NCBI GenBank assembly: GCA_021324885.1
Contig: JAJPIF010000001.1
Span: 124,001-188,000 of the forward strand
Source of the DNA: Pseudomonadota bacterium
GTDB taxonomy: Bacteria; Desulfobacterota; Binatia; Binatales; Binataceae
DNA: 64,000 nucleotides
Reading direction: 5' to 3'
Made by a program: the position numbers and the translations under genes. Shown piece by piece: positions 1-8,187 of this stretch; within the stretch, counting starts at the first letter, position 1, and every line of letters starts with the position of its first letter. The notes beneath the pieces are model-generated. The model was given only the letters and a program-made list of their open reading frames with translations. It was not told the DNA's origin and searched no databases.

Positions 1-1
1 A

Positions 2-844
2 TCTTCCACCTTTCCGGGCATCGCCATACAGGGTCCAATCACCTTTGGTCCGGAAGACCTGCAGTATATTGACTATAACATCGGCGTCTTCAATAACGGC
101 GGCTTCCACGCGCTGGAACTGACTAATACCACGCAGTTCCAGGGCCGGGTGTCAATCTATCCGTTTGGTGCGAAATGGCGTTTCGACGGTCTGGGCCTGA
201 CCAGTTATTATACTTATGGCTGGAACAACGCGACGCCTGATACGGCTAACCTGCCGGCGGCGCTGAAAGGATCGAGCGCGGTGCAGGAGCGCGTGGCCGA
301 GATCGTGGCCTACACGGCGGAGACGTGGGGGCTGGCCTTCGAGTACGATTGGGGCCGCAACGCGTGGAGCGTTGGCAACGAATTTTCGTCGTCGGGTCCG
401 CCGGCAGCTTTCGGTCTGACCCCCAATCTCAACGCGGCTCTGACCCTTGACCAGCAAGCGTACGCCAACCTGGCCGGCGCTCTGCTGGGTAATGGCAGGG
501 CCTATCAGCAGGGCTTCAACTTCTTCGGCCATTATCACATCCCGGGAACTCGGCTGACTGTGTTCGGCTGGCTGAAGCAATGGAATCCCAACACGCAGGT
601 CGCCACAAATCCGTTCGATTTCCAATACTTTGTGGTGGGCGTCTCGTATCAGTGGAACGAGTACCTGCGGTTCGCGTTGGACACGCAAAATACCCTCTTT
701 TACCATGATCAATACAACTTTCCGGTGTCCTATGCCAAAACGTTTGGTTTCACGGCCCCGACCGGATTCAAGTCAGCTACGATTCCGGACGTTGTGACTC
801 GGGATACGCACGCGGTGATGCTCAATGCGGAGTTCGCGTTTTAA
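2..844 (+). CDS. Outer-membrane beta-barrel porin, 5' end outside window
   Basis: The frame is open from base 2 to the TAA at 842-844, so this is the C-terminal part (about 280 residues) of a longer gene. The protein alternates aromatic and polar residues in short strands (YYTYGW, FEYDWG, FGHYHIPG, FQYFVVGVSYQW) and ends in NAEFAF with a terminal Phe, the usual signature for BAM-dependent insertion into the outer membrane. It most resembles phosphate-selective or general porin-type barrels. The substrate cannot be told. No signal peptide can be seen because the start is missing. The next gene overlaps its last 20 bases. Confidence 0.7.
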   Translation, partial: SSTFPGIAIQGPITFGPEDLQYIDYNIGVFNNGGFHALELTNTTQFQGRVSIYPFGAKWRFDGLGLTSYYTYGWNNATPDTANLPAALKGSSAVQERVAEIVAYTAETWGLAFEYDWGRNAWSVGNEFSSSGPPAAFGLTPNLNAALTLDQQAYANLAGALLGNGRAYQQGFNFFGHYHIPGTRLTVFGWLKQWNPNTQVATNPFDFQYFVVGVSYQWNEYLRFALDTQNTLFYHDQYNFPVSYAKTFGFTAPTGFKSATIPDVVTRDTHAVMLNAEFAF

Positions 845-1187
845 CGCGGTTGATGTCTGTCAGGATGTCAGCAAACGGCGCAGCGCCAGCGCGGTGCGGA
901 TCATTGCCGCACTGGCGCTGGCCGCCGGTATATCAGCTTGTCACGTGATCGAGCCCTGGCCTTTCGACTCGTCGTCGCCTGTTCCCGGCAGCGAAAGTCC
1001 GATACCGGCCAGGCAGTGGATAGGCAAGTACCTGTCAGACGTGACCGCGAAGCTGGGTCCTCCGACCAGCGTACAGCCAATGCTGCAGACGGCGGGCCAG
1101 ATGATTGTGTATTCGCGTCCGGGAGCACATTACATTTTCGAGACCGCACCGAATGGTAAGATTGTAAGTGCGGTCCAAACCGACTGA
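825..1187 (+). CDS. Small BamE-like lipoprotein
   Basis: This 120-residue protein has an Arg/Lys-rich start, a hydrophobic stretch (RIIAALALAAG) and a lipobox ISAC with Cys39, so it is probably a lipoprotein. The mature part has the pattern WIGK-LSDV-LGPPT, followed by IVYSR and FETAPNGKIV. This resembles the SmpA/OmlA (BamE) fold, where a G-x-P turn follows the first helix. It is clearly paralogous to the next gene (WIGRN-FGTPT-VIYARR-FETDPGGKI). The ATG overlaps the end of the porin gene by 20 bases and has no good ribosome binding site. A GTG at 894 just before the hydrophobic stretch is an alternative start. Function is unknown. Confidence 0.6.
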   Translation: MRSSRFNAVDVCQDVSKRRSASAVRIIAALALAAGISACHVIEPWPFDSSSPVPGSESPIPARQWIGKYLSDVTAKLGPPTSVQPMLQTAGQMIVYSRPGAHYIFETAPNGKIVSAVQTD

Positions 1188-1213
1188 CACGAAATGTTTA
1201 TCAGGAAGGTTTT

Positions 1214-1561
1214 ATGAGCCGAGTCCAAGGTGATTTTAAGGCCGCGCAAGTTACAGTGACGGGATTGGGGGGATGCGGTCGGCGGCGCGCGGTCGGAAGC
1301 CTTATGGCAGTGCTGATGGCCGCTGCGCTCTTGATGGGCGGCCCGGTTTATGCTGCACGACCGATTCATACAAGCCGCAGATACTGGATTGGCAGGAACA
1401 TTTCCGAAGCCGAAAAGGAATTCGGAACACCGACGTTTTCGGAGCAGCTTGTGGAAACCGGTGGCCTGCTGGTCATCTACGCGAGGCGCAAGGACAGCGT
1501 GCATTTCGTTTTCGAAACCGATCCGGGGGGCAAGATTATCAAGGCGGCGCGAATTGAGTAG
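1214..1561 (+). CDS. Small secreted BamE-like protein, paralogue of upstream gene
   Basis: This 115-residue protein begins at an ATG behind AGGAAGG. A hydrophobic segment near residues 33-50 (VGSLMAVLMAAALLMGGP) ending in VYAA looks like a cleavable signal peptide with a long basic N-region. No lipobox is evident, unlike its neighbour. The mature 65 residues align with the upstream protein: WIGRN, FGTPT, LLVIYARR, FVFETDPGGKII. Tandem duplication with divergence from lipoprotein to soluble or differently anchored form is the simplest reading. The gene lies 26 bases after its paralogue and is probably co-transcribed with it and the porin. Confidence 0.6.
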   Translation: MSRVQGDFKAAQVTVTGLGGCGRRRAVGSLMAVLMAAALLMGGPVYAARPIHTSRRYWIGRNISEAEKEFGTPTFSEQLVETGGLLVIYARRKDSVHFVFETDPGGKIIKAARIE

Positions 1562-1581
1562 TTTTCTTACCCCGAAGCCGC

Positions 1582-1615
1582 GCGGGTGGAAAGAACGCCC
1601 CGCCTTTCCACCCGC
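1582..1615. terminator. Stem-loop, possible terminator
   Basis: A perfect 12-base inverted repeat (GCGGGTGGAAAG at 1582-1593, CTTTCCACCCGC at 1604-1615) with a 10-base loop lies 20 bases after the stop of the second BamE-like gene. There is no U-tract, so it could be a Rho-associated or mRNA-stabilising hairpin rather than an intrinsic terminator. Confidence 0.5.
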
Positions 1616-2166
1616 CGGCTTGCCTTCCGGTGTCGCGTTAGATAGCCATCTGGTGGACAAAGCTGCCGGCTCAATCGTATGCTGAATGCCCCGCGGGGTC
1701 AGGCCCCAGCCGCAGTCGAATTGGCGAGGTTGCGGACTGCTGAGGCCATCGCGTTCGTAACGGATAATTGCGCCTGGGTCGGATACCGGGTATATCGCCC
1801 GATGGAAGCGTCAGGTTCGACGGTATGGGACTGGTAAAGACCACGCCGATCGGACAGTTGAAAGCGTTGGGGAGGGCGCCACTGCCCGGACCGGCAAGCC
1901 GTCAGGCCCGGTGCCGCGTTGCGAATATTCCGGCGACCAAATCAAACCGCGGCTTGCTCGCGTTTGCCGGCGCGAGTCCGCCACGTTCATCTGCCGCGCC
2001 AGCGATGAGACGTTTTTGTCGATGTGGATGCTTGGGATAGTGCCTGTACAACCGCAGAGATTTCGGTCCGGCGCTTACGGGCGAAAGCTTTAAGAGGTCG
2101 AGTTGGCGGGGGCGGCACGACTCATCTTGACCTGCCGGTTTGATGACGTTAGGTTAAATTAAAGTC
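1616..2166. other. Stretch with no convincing gene
   Basis: Short open frames here (for example 1768-2040 +, 90 codons) have no ribosome binding site and no recognisable composition. I see no RNA gene or repeat. It may be decayed sequence or a long intergenic region. Confidence 0.4.
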
Positions 2167-2526
2167 ATGGTTAACGTTGCGCGGTCACGAATTTCCTTAC
2201 GGCTGCTTTGTGCGCTTTTCTTTCTTGCGCTGACCATGGCGGCAGTTACCCGGCCCCTGATTCGGGCGAAGTTCAATTTCTCCCCTGACGTAGTCAGACT
2301 TGACCAGGGAATCACTAATCACACCTATCTTGAAGTCGGAACTGCAACGCCCGACTTCTCTCCGGTTTTCTGCTCAGTTCTTGCCTATAGCTTGCAGCCG
2401 TTCGTTCAGTCGGAGCGACCAACCGTGGTCTGGGCGACTCGGCAGCTCAACAACTGGCCCATAGTTTTTTTTGGGATGTATCGCCATATTCCACCCAAAA
2501 GCGGCGATTCAGATCCCAGCGCCTGA
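2167..2526 (+). CDS. Hypothetical protein with N-terminal membrane segment
   Basis: The frame encodes 119 residues from ATG 2167. Residues 12-27 (LRLLCALFFLALTMAA) form a single hydrophobic segment after a basic start, consistent with a signal peptide or anchor. The remainder has no motif I recognise. Local base composition is lower in GC than the neighbours and no Shine-Dalgarno is visible before the ATG. It may be a genuine orphan or a chance frame, and it is kept because the hydrophobic N-terminus is well formed. Confidence 0.3.
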   Translation: MVNVARSRISLRLLCALFFLALTMAAVTRPLIRAKFNFSPDVVRLDQGITNHTYLEVGTATPDFSPVFCSVLAYSLQPFVQSERPTVVWATRQLNNWPIVFFGMYRHIPPKSGDSDPSA

Positions 2527-3070
2527 CCCTTTTTTCAGATTCTGAAGAGTCGCAGCCTCGAACTTCGGGCTGTTATTCGGACAACGGTCGCAAGCTGAAG
2601 CGCGCGGCCGTTGAGATGTGAAATATGGGTAATCGGCGGGCGAACAATGGACCTTCCAACAGACTACAGAAGCAGGATGTGGCGCTTTTGGGCGCAGCTG
2701 CTCACTATTCGCCAGATCGCCGGCCACCGTGGACTGTGGCGCACCGTCGCCCATGTGACCGGCAAGGCTTCGGATTGTGATGACCAGCCTCCCAGTAGTG
2801 CGGCGATAAGAACCCTTCTGGCGGGTGATGAGCCGATCGGGAATCTGAACAACCAACCAGACCTTAACAGCGCCGCGAATTCCGACGGCAGAGTTCGAAC
2901 GTATTGCGGCACCCATCCGCAAAGCCCCGGGGGACAGGCGCGCGAGGTCATTTTCCGGGGGGTTCGAGGTCCCTCGCATCCGGGAGACCGCCGTTCCATA
3001 CGTTGATAGATTTGGGAAAAAGCGGCTGTGTCCGAGTTTAGGTCCCAAGCCCATCAGCGAGGAACCGACG
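2527..3070. other. Stretch with no convincing gene
   Basis: Opposed open frames (2509-3054 on the minus strand, 2611-3006 on the plus strand) overlap each other and both look like non-protein translations rich in Arg, Ser and Pro. No tRNA or repeat is seen. The end of this stretch holds the promoter and ribosome binding site of the following stress-protein gene. Confidence 0.4.
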
Positions 3071-3547
3071 ATGCTTAACCTTAGGAAGATTTTGTGTCCG
3101 CTCGATCTGGATGATGAAAGTTCGTTTTCAGCGCTCGATTATGCCTGCGATCTCGCTGAGCGAAACGGCGCGACGCTTTACCTTCTTCACGTGGCCCGTA
3201 CGCCGACCCCCGATATGGACGCTCCGGTTTCCATCGGACCCCATCCGCATTGGGAAGTGGAGGCGCAATGTGCTCTGGAAAAGCTCGCCCGCGAACGGCT
3301 TGATGCCAAAGTGGCGTTTGAAGTGATGGTCAGGGGCGGGATTCCCGAGACCGTGATTTTGCGCCTGGCGGCTGAGCTCAATATGGACCTGATTGTGATG
3401 GCCACTCACGGTAGAACCGGTCTGGCTCACTTGCTTTTAGGGAGTGTGGCCGAAACGGTCATCCGCGAAGCTCCCTGCCCGGTGTTGACGGTGAGGCCGA
3501 AACAAGGTGCGGCGGTTATCAGAGGCCCCGTTTCTCATTCGGCTTAG
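3071..3547 (+). CDS. Universal stress protein, UspA family
   Basis: This 158-residue protein is a single UspA domain. It opens with the strand KILCPLDLDDES and has the nucleotide-binding loop ATHGRTGLAHLLLGS near residues 117-131, followed by ETVIREAPCPVLTVRP. The loop fits the G-x9-G(S/T) ATP-binding pattern, so it is probably an ATP-binding Usp. GAGGAA precedes the ATG. It sits 52 bases before the RND pump gene in the same direction and could be transcribed with it, coupling stress adaptation to efflux. That link is inferred from position only. Confidence 0.9.
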   Translation: MLNLRKILCPLDLDDESSFSALDYACDLAERNGATLYLLHVARTPTPDMDAPVSIGPHPHWEVEAQCALEKLARERLDAKVAFEVMVRGGIPETVILRLAAELNMDLIVMATHGRTGLAHLLLGSVAETVIREAPCPVLTVRPKQGAAVIRGPVSHSA

Positions 3548-3599
3548 CCGGCGTGCCGGGGCTCGTTTTGGGACTTAGGATTTTTGGAGAACGACATAG

Positions 3600-6500
3600 A
3601 TGCCTAAATTCGCACTGCGCAATCCGTACACGATAATTGTCGGCGCGCTGGCCATCACCATTCTGGGGGTCACCGCGTTCACCAAGATGCCGGTAGACGT
3701 TTTTCCCAACATCAAAATTCCGGCAGTGGTGGTAGCAACGTTTTATCAGGGGATGCCGCCCCTGGACATGGAAGATAACATCACGTTCCGTTACGAACGA
3801 TTCTTCACCCTGGGAAGCAATATCCAGCATATCGAATCGCGCTCGCTGGCCGGGGTCAGCATCATCAAGGTCTTTTTCCAGCCTGGTACCGACGCCGCCA
3901 CGGCAGCCGCCCAGATGGGAACCCTGGCGATGGCGGACCTGGGGATCATGCCGCCCGGCACTCTGCCGCCGCTCGTGCTCCAATATGACGCGTCTTCACT
4001 GCCGGTCGTGCTGGTGACGCTGAAGGGCAAGGGATACACCGAAACTCAACTTGAAGACCAGGCGCGCTACAACGTGCGCAACCAGCTTGCGACCGTAGCC
4101 GGCGCTTCGGTGCCGATCCCGTTTGGCGGAAAGTTCCGTCAAATCATGGCCTATGTAAACCGTCAGGCCCTGCAGGCGCGCGGCATGTCGCTGATGGACG
4201 TGGTAAACGCTCTGGATGCGTCCAACCTGATTCTGCCCGCCGGAGACGCCAAAATCGGTCCTACCGATTACTACATTTATTCTAACAGCATGATCCCGAA
4301 GGTTGCGCAGATTAATCGCGTGCCGGTCAAAATCGGTCGCGGCCAGGCGCCGGTCCTGCTGGACGACGTGGGCAAGGTCGAAGATTCGTCCCAGATTCAA
4401 TACAACAAGGTGCTCATCGACGGGCATCCCTCGGTCTATATTCCGGTTTTGCGCCAGGTCGGTGCCAATACGATCTCGGTGGTGAACGGAGTCAAAAATC
4501 TGATTCCGAAAGTGTTTGGGCTGTCGCCCGGGATGCAGCTCAAAACGATCTTCGACCAGTCGCTCTATGTGCGCCAGGCGGTGAATTCACTGGCGCATGA
4601 AGCGATTTCCGGATCGGTGCTGGCCTCGCTAATGATCCTGATTTTCCTGGGCAGTTTCCGCTCGACCTTCGCAATTTTCCTGTCCATCCCACTGTCGGTG
4701 CTGGCCGGTGCTTTTGGTCTGTACCTCAACGGTTCGACCATCAACATCATGACTTTGGGGGGATTTGCGCTGGCGATTGGACGGCTGGTGGACGACTCGG
4801 TCGTGGTGCTGGAGAACATCAATCGCCACCTCGAACTTGGCAAGGAGCCGGCGGTGGCCGCGCTGGACGGCGCGCAGGAGGTCGCGCTTCCCGTGCTCGC
4901 CTCGACCGTGACCACTTGTATCGTGTTCTTCCCGGTCATGTTCCTGTTTGGGGTGGCGAAATACCTGTTCAGCGCGCTGGCGCTGGCCGTGGTGCTTTCG
5001 ATGGTGGCGTCGTACGTCGTGGCGATGAGCGTCATCCCGATCTTCTGCGCGCGATTTCTGACGGTTGAAGATGCCCGGGCGGCCGAGCACGCGGAAGGCG
5101 GCGGCTTTCTGGCGACCTTCAACCGGGTTTATGAGCGGTTTGCCCATCGCTATGAGCGGCTGCTGGGGCACGCTCTGGATCATAAATTTCTGGTTATGCT
5201 GGGCGCGGCGCTGCTGTTCGCCGTGAGTCTGGCGATGTATCCGCGGCTGGGAACTGAACTGTTTCCCGAAACCGACGCGGGTACCTTTACCATCAACTTC
5301 CGCGCCGCCCCGGGAACACGGCTGGAGCTAAGCACCGCCCTGGCGCGAGAGATCGAGGCGGTGATCCGCCGCGTAATTCCAAAAGACGACATCGATATGG
5401 TGCTGTCGAACATCGGTCTGTCTCCCAGCATCTCGGCCATCTATTCGCCCAATTCTTCGGAAGAAACCGGATTCATACAGGTCGAGCTCAAGGCGGGACA
5501 CAGCAAACCGACCGCCTATTACGTGGAAAAGCTCAAGCGGATTTTGCCGCGTGAGCTACCTGAAGCGACGACCCTGTTCTCCTCGGGCAGCATCATCGAC
5601 GCGGTGTTGAATTTTGGCGCGCAGGCGCCGATCGACGTGCAGATTCGCGGACCACGCTTCAAGCCGTTGTTCGCCACCGCCTTCGAGGTCCAGCGCCTGA
5701 TCGGAAGCATGCATCGAGTTTCTCAGACCTTTATTCCGCAGGAAGCCGAGTATCCGACGCTCGATATCAAAGTCGACCGGATCAAAGCCGCGCGGCTGGG
5801 ACTGACGCAAAAGCAGGTAATATCCTCGGTTATCACCGCTTTGAATTCGAATCTGTACATTCAGCCTTCGATCTGGATCGATCACGAGAACAACGACGAT
5901 TACTTCCTGACCGCCCAATACCGCGAGGCCGCGTCGGGCTTCGACGCGATCCAGTCGCTGGAAAACATTCCGGTGCGCAGTTTCACCGGCGAGGAAGGTC
6001 ACGCGCAAAGTTTGCTGTTGCGCGACGTCGCCACCATCGTGCATGAAGCCAATCCATCGGAGGCGGATCACTACAACATCCAACGCGTGGTGGACGTTCT
6101 GGTATCTCCGAGCACCCAGGATCTGGGCGGCACCCAGGCGGCGATCCAGCAGCGCCTGGATCGCAAGCTGAAGCTCCCGCCCCATGTAACGATTGCTTAC
6201 AAAGGCTCGGTGGCCGCGATGCATGCATCGTTCGCGAGCTTCGGCGTGGGCCTTTCGCTTGCGGTTGTCCTGCTCTACCTGGTGATGGTGGCGCAGTTCA
6301 AATCGTTTCTCGATCCTTTTATCATCATGTTCGCGGTGCCGATGGGCCTGATCGGGGTCATCTGGACCCTGTGGGCCACCAGCACGACGCTGAACATCGA
6401 GTCCTTCATGGGGATCATCGTGATGGTGGGGATCGTGGTTTCCAACTCCATCCTGCTGGTGGACTTCGCCAACGAACGCCGCCGTCAGGGCGAGCCGCTG

Positions 6501-6734
6501 CGCCGCGCCGTGGTCGATTCGGCGCGCATCCGGATGCGACCCATCCTGATGACGGCATTAGCCACGGTCGCCGGCCTGATGCCGATTGCACTGAAACTGG
6601 GCGAAGGGTCCGAAGCCTCGGCGCCCCTGGCCCGTGCTGCGGTGGGCGGCTTGGCCGTTTCCACCATATTAACGCTGTTTTTAGTGCCCGCGATTTATGA
6701 ATTCTTCTATGCACGCAGGGAGGTGAACGAGTGA
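3600..6734 (+). CDS. RND-type efflux pump inner-membrane permease
   Basis: At 1044 residues the protein has the standard length for an AcrB/HAE1-type trimeric pump driven by proton motive force. The N-terminus has the family pattern of a first membrane helix followed by MPVDVFPNIKIPAVVV. Transmembrane helix 4 carries the proton-relay pair Asp398-Asp399 in GRLVDDSVVVLEN. A second helical block starts near residue 880 (GVGLSLAVVLLYLVMVAQF) and ends in LFLVPAIYEFFYARR. Two periplasmic porter loops lie between. GGAG precedes the ATG. The stop overlaps the start of the adaptor gene by four bases, so translation is coupled. The substrate cannot be deduced. The intact Asp pair shows an active secondary transporter. 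Confidence 0.93.
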   Translation: MPKFALRNPYTIIVGALAITILGVTAFTKMPVDVFPNIKIPAVVVATFYQGMPPLDMEDNITFRYERFFTLGSNIQHIESRSLAGVSIIKVFFQPGTDAATAAAQMGTLAMADLGIMPPGTLPPLVLQYDASSLPVVLVTLKGKGYTETQLEDQARYNVRNQLATVAGASVPIPFGGKFRQIMAYVNRQALQARGMSLMDVVNALDASNLILPAGDAKIGPTDYYIYSNSMIPKVAQINRVPVKIGRGQAPVLLDDVGKVEDSSQIQYNKVLIDGHPSVYIPVLRQVGANTISVVNGVKNLIPKVFGLSPGMQLKTIFDQSLYVRQAVNSLAHEAISGSVLASLMILIFLGSFRSTFAIFLSIPLSVLAGAFGLYLNGSTINIMTLGGFALAIGRLVDDSVVVLENINRHLELGKEPAVAALDGAQEVALPVLASTVTTCIVFFPVMFLFGVAKYLFSALALAVVLSMVASYVVAMSVIPIFCARFLTVEDARAAEHAEGGGFLATFNRVYERFAHRYERLLGHALDHKFLVMLGAALLFAVSLAMYPRLGTELFPETDAGTFTINFRAAPGTRLELSTALAREIEAVIRRVIPKDDIDMVLSNIGLSPSISAIYSPNSSEETGFIQVELKAGHSKPTAYYVEKLKRILPRELPEATTLFSSGSIIDAVLNFGAQAPIDVQIRGPRFKPLFATAFEVQRLIGSMHRVSQTFIPQEAEYPTLDIKVDRIKAARLGLTQKQVISSVITALNSNLYIQPSIWIDHENNDDYFLTAQYREAASGFDAIQSLENIPVRSFTGEEGHAQSLLLRDVATIVHEANPSEADHYNIQRVVDVLVSPSTQDLGGTQAAIQQRLDRKLKLPPHVTIAYKGSVAAMHASFASFGVGLSLAVVLLYLVMVAQFKSFLDPFIIMFAVPMGLIGVIWTLWATSTTLNIESFMGIIVMVGIVVSNSILLVDFANERRRQGEPLRRAVVDSARIRMRPILMTALATVAGLMPIALKLGEGSEASAPLARAAVGGLAVSTILTLFLVPAIYEFFYARREVNE

Positions 6735-7897
6735 GAACGCACATGGTGGTGGTTTTAGTTGCCATGCTGGCGGCTGGTATTGGGCTGGCGGGTTGCGAAC
6801 AACGCGCGGAGACCAAAACAACCGTCCCATTGCCGGTGGTCAGCGTGATGCGTCCGCAGCGCGCGGACATGGTGCGTTCAATCGAATTGCCGGGAGACCT
6901 CGTCGGCTTTTACGAGTCCGCTCTGCATGCCAAGGTCACCGGCTATCTCCAGAGCATCACGGTCGACAAGGGCGACTGGGTCAAAGCCGGACAGGTGCTG
7001 GCCACGGTTCAAGTCCCCGAACTGCATTCCAACCTGCGTCAGGCCGAAGCCAATCTGCGGATTACCCAGATCACCTATGAACGCCTGCATCGTGTGCAGC
7101 AAACCGACCCGCGGCTGGTTTCGCAGGAGGACGTGGACATCGCGTTCGCCAAGTACCAGCAGGCCAAGGCGACCGTACAAACCCTGCAAACGATGGTTGG
7201 CTACACCGAGATCACGGCGCCGTTTGACGGCGTAATCACCGGCAGATTCGCGGATCCGGGGGCTCTGATCAGGGCGGGGGGCGGTGATATTGGCGTGAAC
7301 GAAACTTCCGGCCTGATTTCGCCGGGCGCCACGGAAGGAGCCGGCGGCCATCGCAGCGGCGGTGGCCCGGTGCTGACCATCGCCAAAATCGACAAGCTCA
7401 GAGTCTATGTCTACGTTCCGGAACAGGTCTGTTCGATGGTGCATCGGGGTTCGACGGCCACGCTGCATTTCGAGGAGTTTCCCGGACGCACGTTTAAGGG
7501 GGTGGTGGCGCGATATGCGTATTCGCTGGACCTGGCCACGCGCACGATGCTGACGGAGATCGATATCGACAACCCATCACATCAGCTATATCCGCGCATG
7601 TACGCCCACGTTACGCTGGAGCTGGCGAACCATCCGGATGCCCTGCGGCTGCCGGTCAACGCAATCGGATCCCTGGGGAACTCGCCGTTCGTTTTCCTGG
7701 TCAGCGACGGTCACCTGGTTAAACGTCCGGTTACAACCGGAATCAACGACGGTCAGTATGTAGAGATAACCTCCGGTTTGACCGGTAATGAACTGGTGGT
7801 GAGTGCGGTGCGGCCGACGCTGCAAAGCGGCGAAGCGGTTGAATATACGCTGGCGAAGAACAACAAACCCGCCACGAATGTGGCGAGCGAGGAATAG
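6731..7897 (+). CDS. RND efflux periplasmic adaptor (membrane fusion) lipoprotein
   Basis: The 388-residue protein begins at a GTG in the GTGA overlap with the pump stop. A short signal ends in the lipobox LAGC (Cys at about residue 22), anchoring it to the inner membrane. Residues 45-110 form the first half of a lipoyl/barrel-sandwich domain (LHAKVTGYLQSITVDKGDWVKAGQVLATVQVPEL). A coiled hairpin follows, then the second lipoyl half (TEITAPFDGVITGRFADPGALI), a beta-barrel and a membrane-proximal domain. A Gly-rich insert at residues 181-212 is longer than in typical AcrA-like adaptors. It would bridge the permease and the TolC-like channel encoded downstream. Confidence 0.9.
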   Translation: MRTHMVVVLVAMLAAGIGLAGCEQRAETKTTVPLPVVSVMRPQRADMVRSIELPGDLVGFYESALHAKVTGYLQSITVDKGDWVKAGQVLATVQVPELHSNLRQAEANLRITQITYERLHRVQQTDPRLVSQEDVDIAFAKYQQAKATVQTLQTMVGYTEITAPFDGVITGRFADPGALIRAGGGDIGVNETSGLISPGATEGAGGHRSGGGPVLTIAKIDKLRVYVYVPEQVCSMVHRGSTATLHFEEFPGRTFKGVVARYAYSLDLATRTMLTEIDIDNPSHQLYPRMYAHVTLELANHPDALRLPVNAIGSLGNSPFVFLVSDGHLVKRPVTTGINDGQYVEITSGLTGNELVVSAVRPTLQSGEAVEYTLAKNNKPATNVASEE

Positions 7898-8187
7898 TCG
7901 GAGGCTTTCGACCTTTTCGCTGCCGGTGGCGCTTTCGGCTTGAGTGATGGACGCGTATTTCCTTTGATCTGTTCCCCACGCGGTGGAACAAAAGTGAGAA
8001 GGAACGGCCGGCGCATCGTTTTCGGAGTCCTTCGCGGGCGGCGGGATGTTGGGCATCAGCATCCCTGACGCCCCGGAATTGCCGATCCTGACTGCTTGCA
8101 GCCGGCTGTACTCGTCTTCAATCCAGGAAAGATTGGCAGGCTCGCCTTTTCTTCCGAGCGCCTGCCGTTTTGGTTAGGGGAACTATT

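Noticed and set aside
935-955. CACGTG core near 943 as another parS site
   Set aside because: It lacks the GTTTC and GAAAC arms. Similar bare CACGTG cores elsewhere also fail.
1768-2040. 90-codon frame as a small protein gene
   Set aside because: No ribosome binding site, no motif, and Arg/Pro/Ser-rich shadow-like composition.
2945-2990. GGTTCGAGGTCC string resembling a tRNA T-arm
   Set aside because: No matching acceptor, D or anticodon stems can be built around it.
2509-3054. 181-codon minus-strand frame before the uspA gene
   Set aside because: Overlaps opposed frames, has no recognisable sequence and runs into the 3' end of another candidate.
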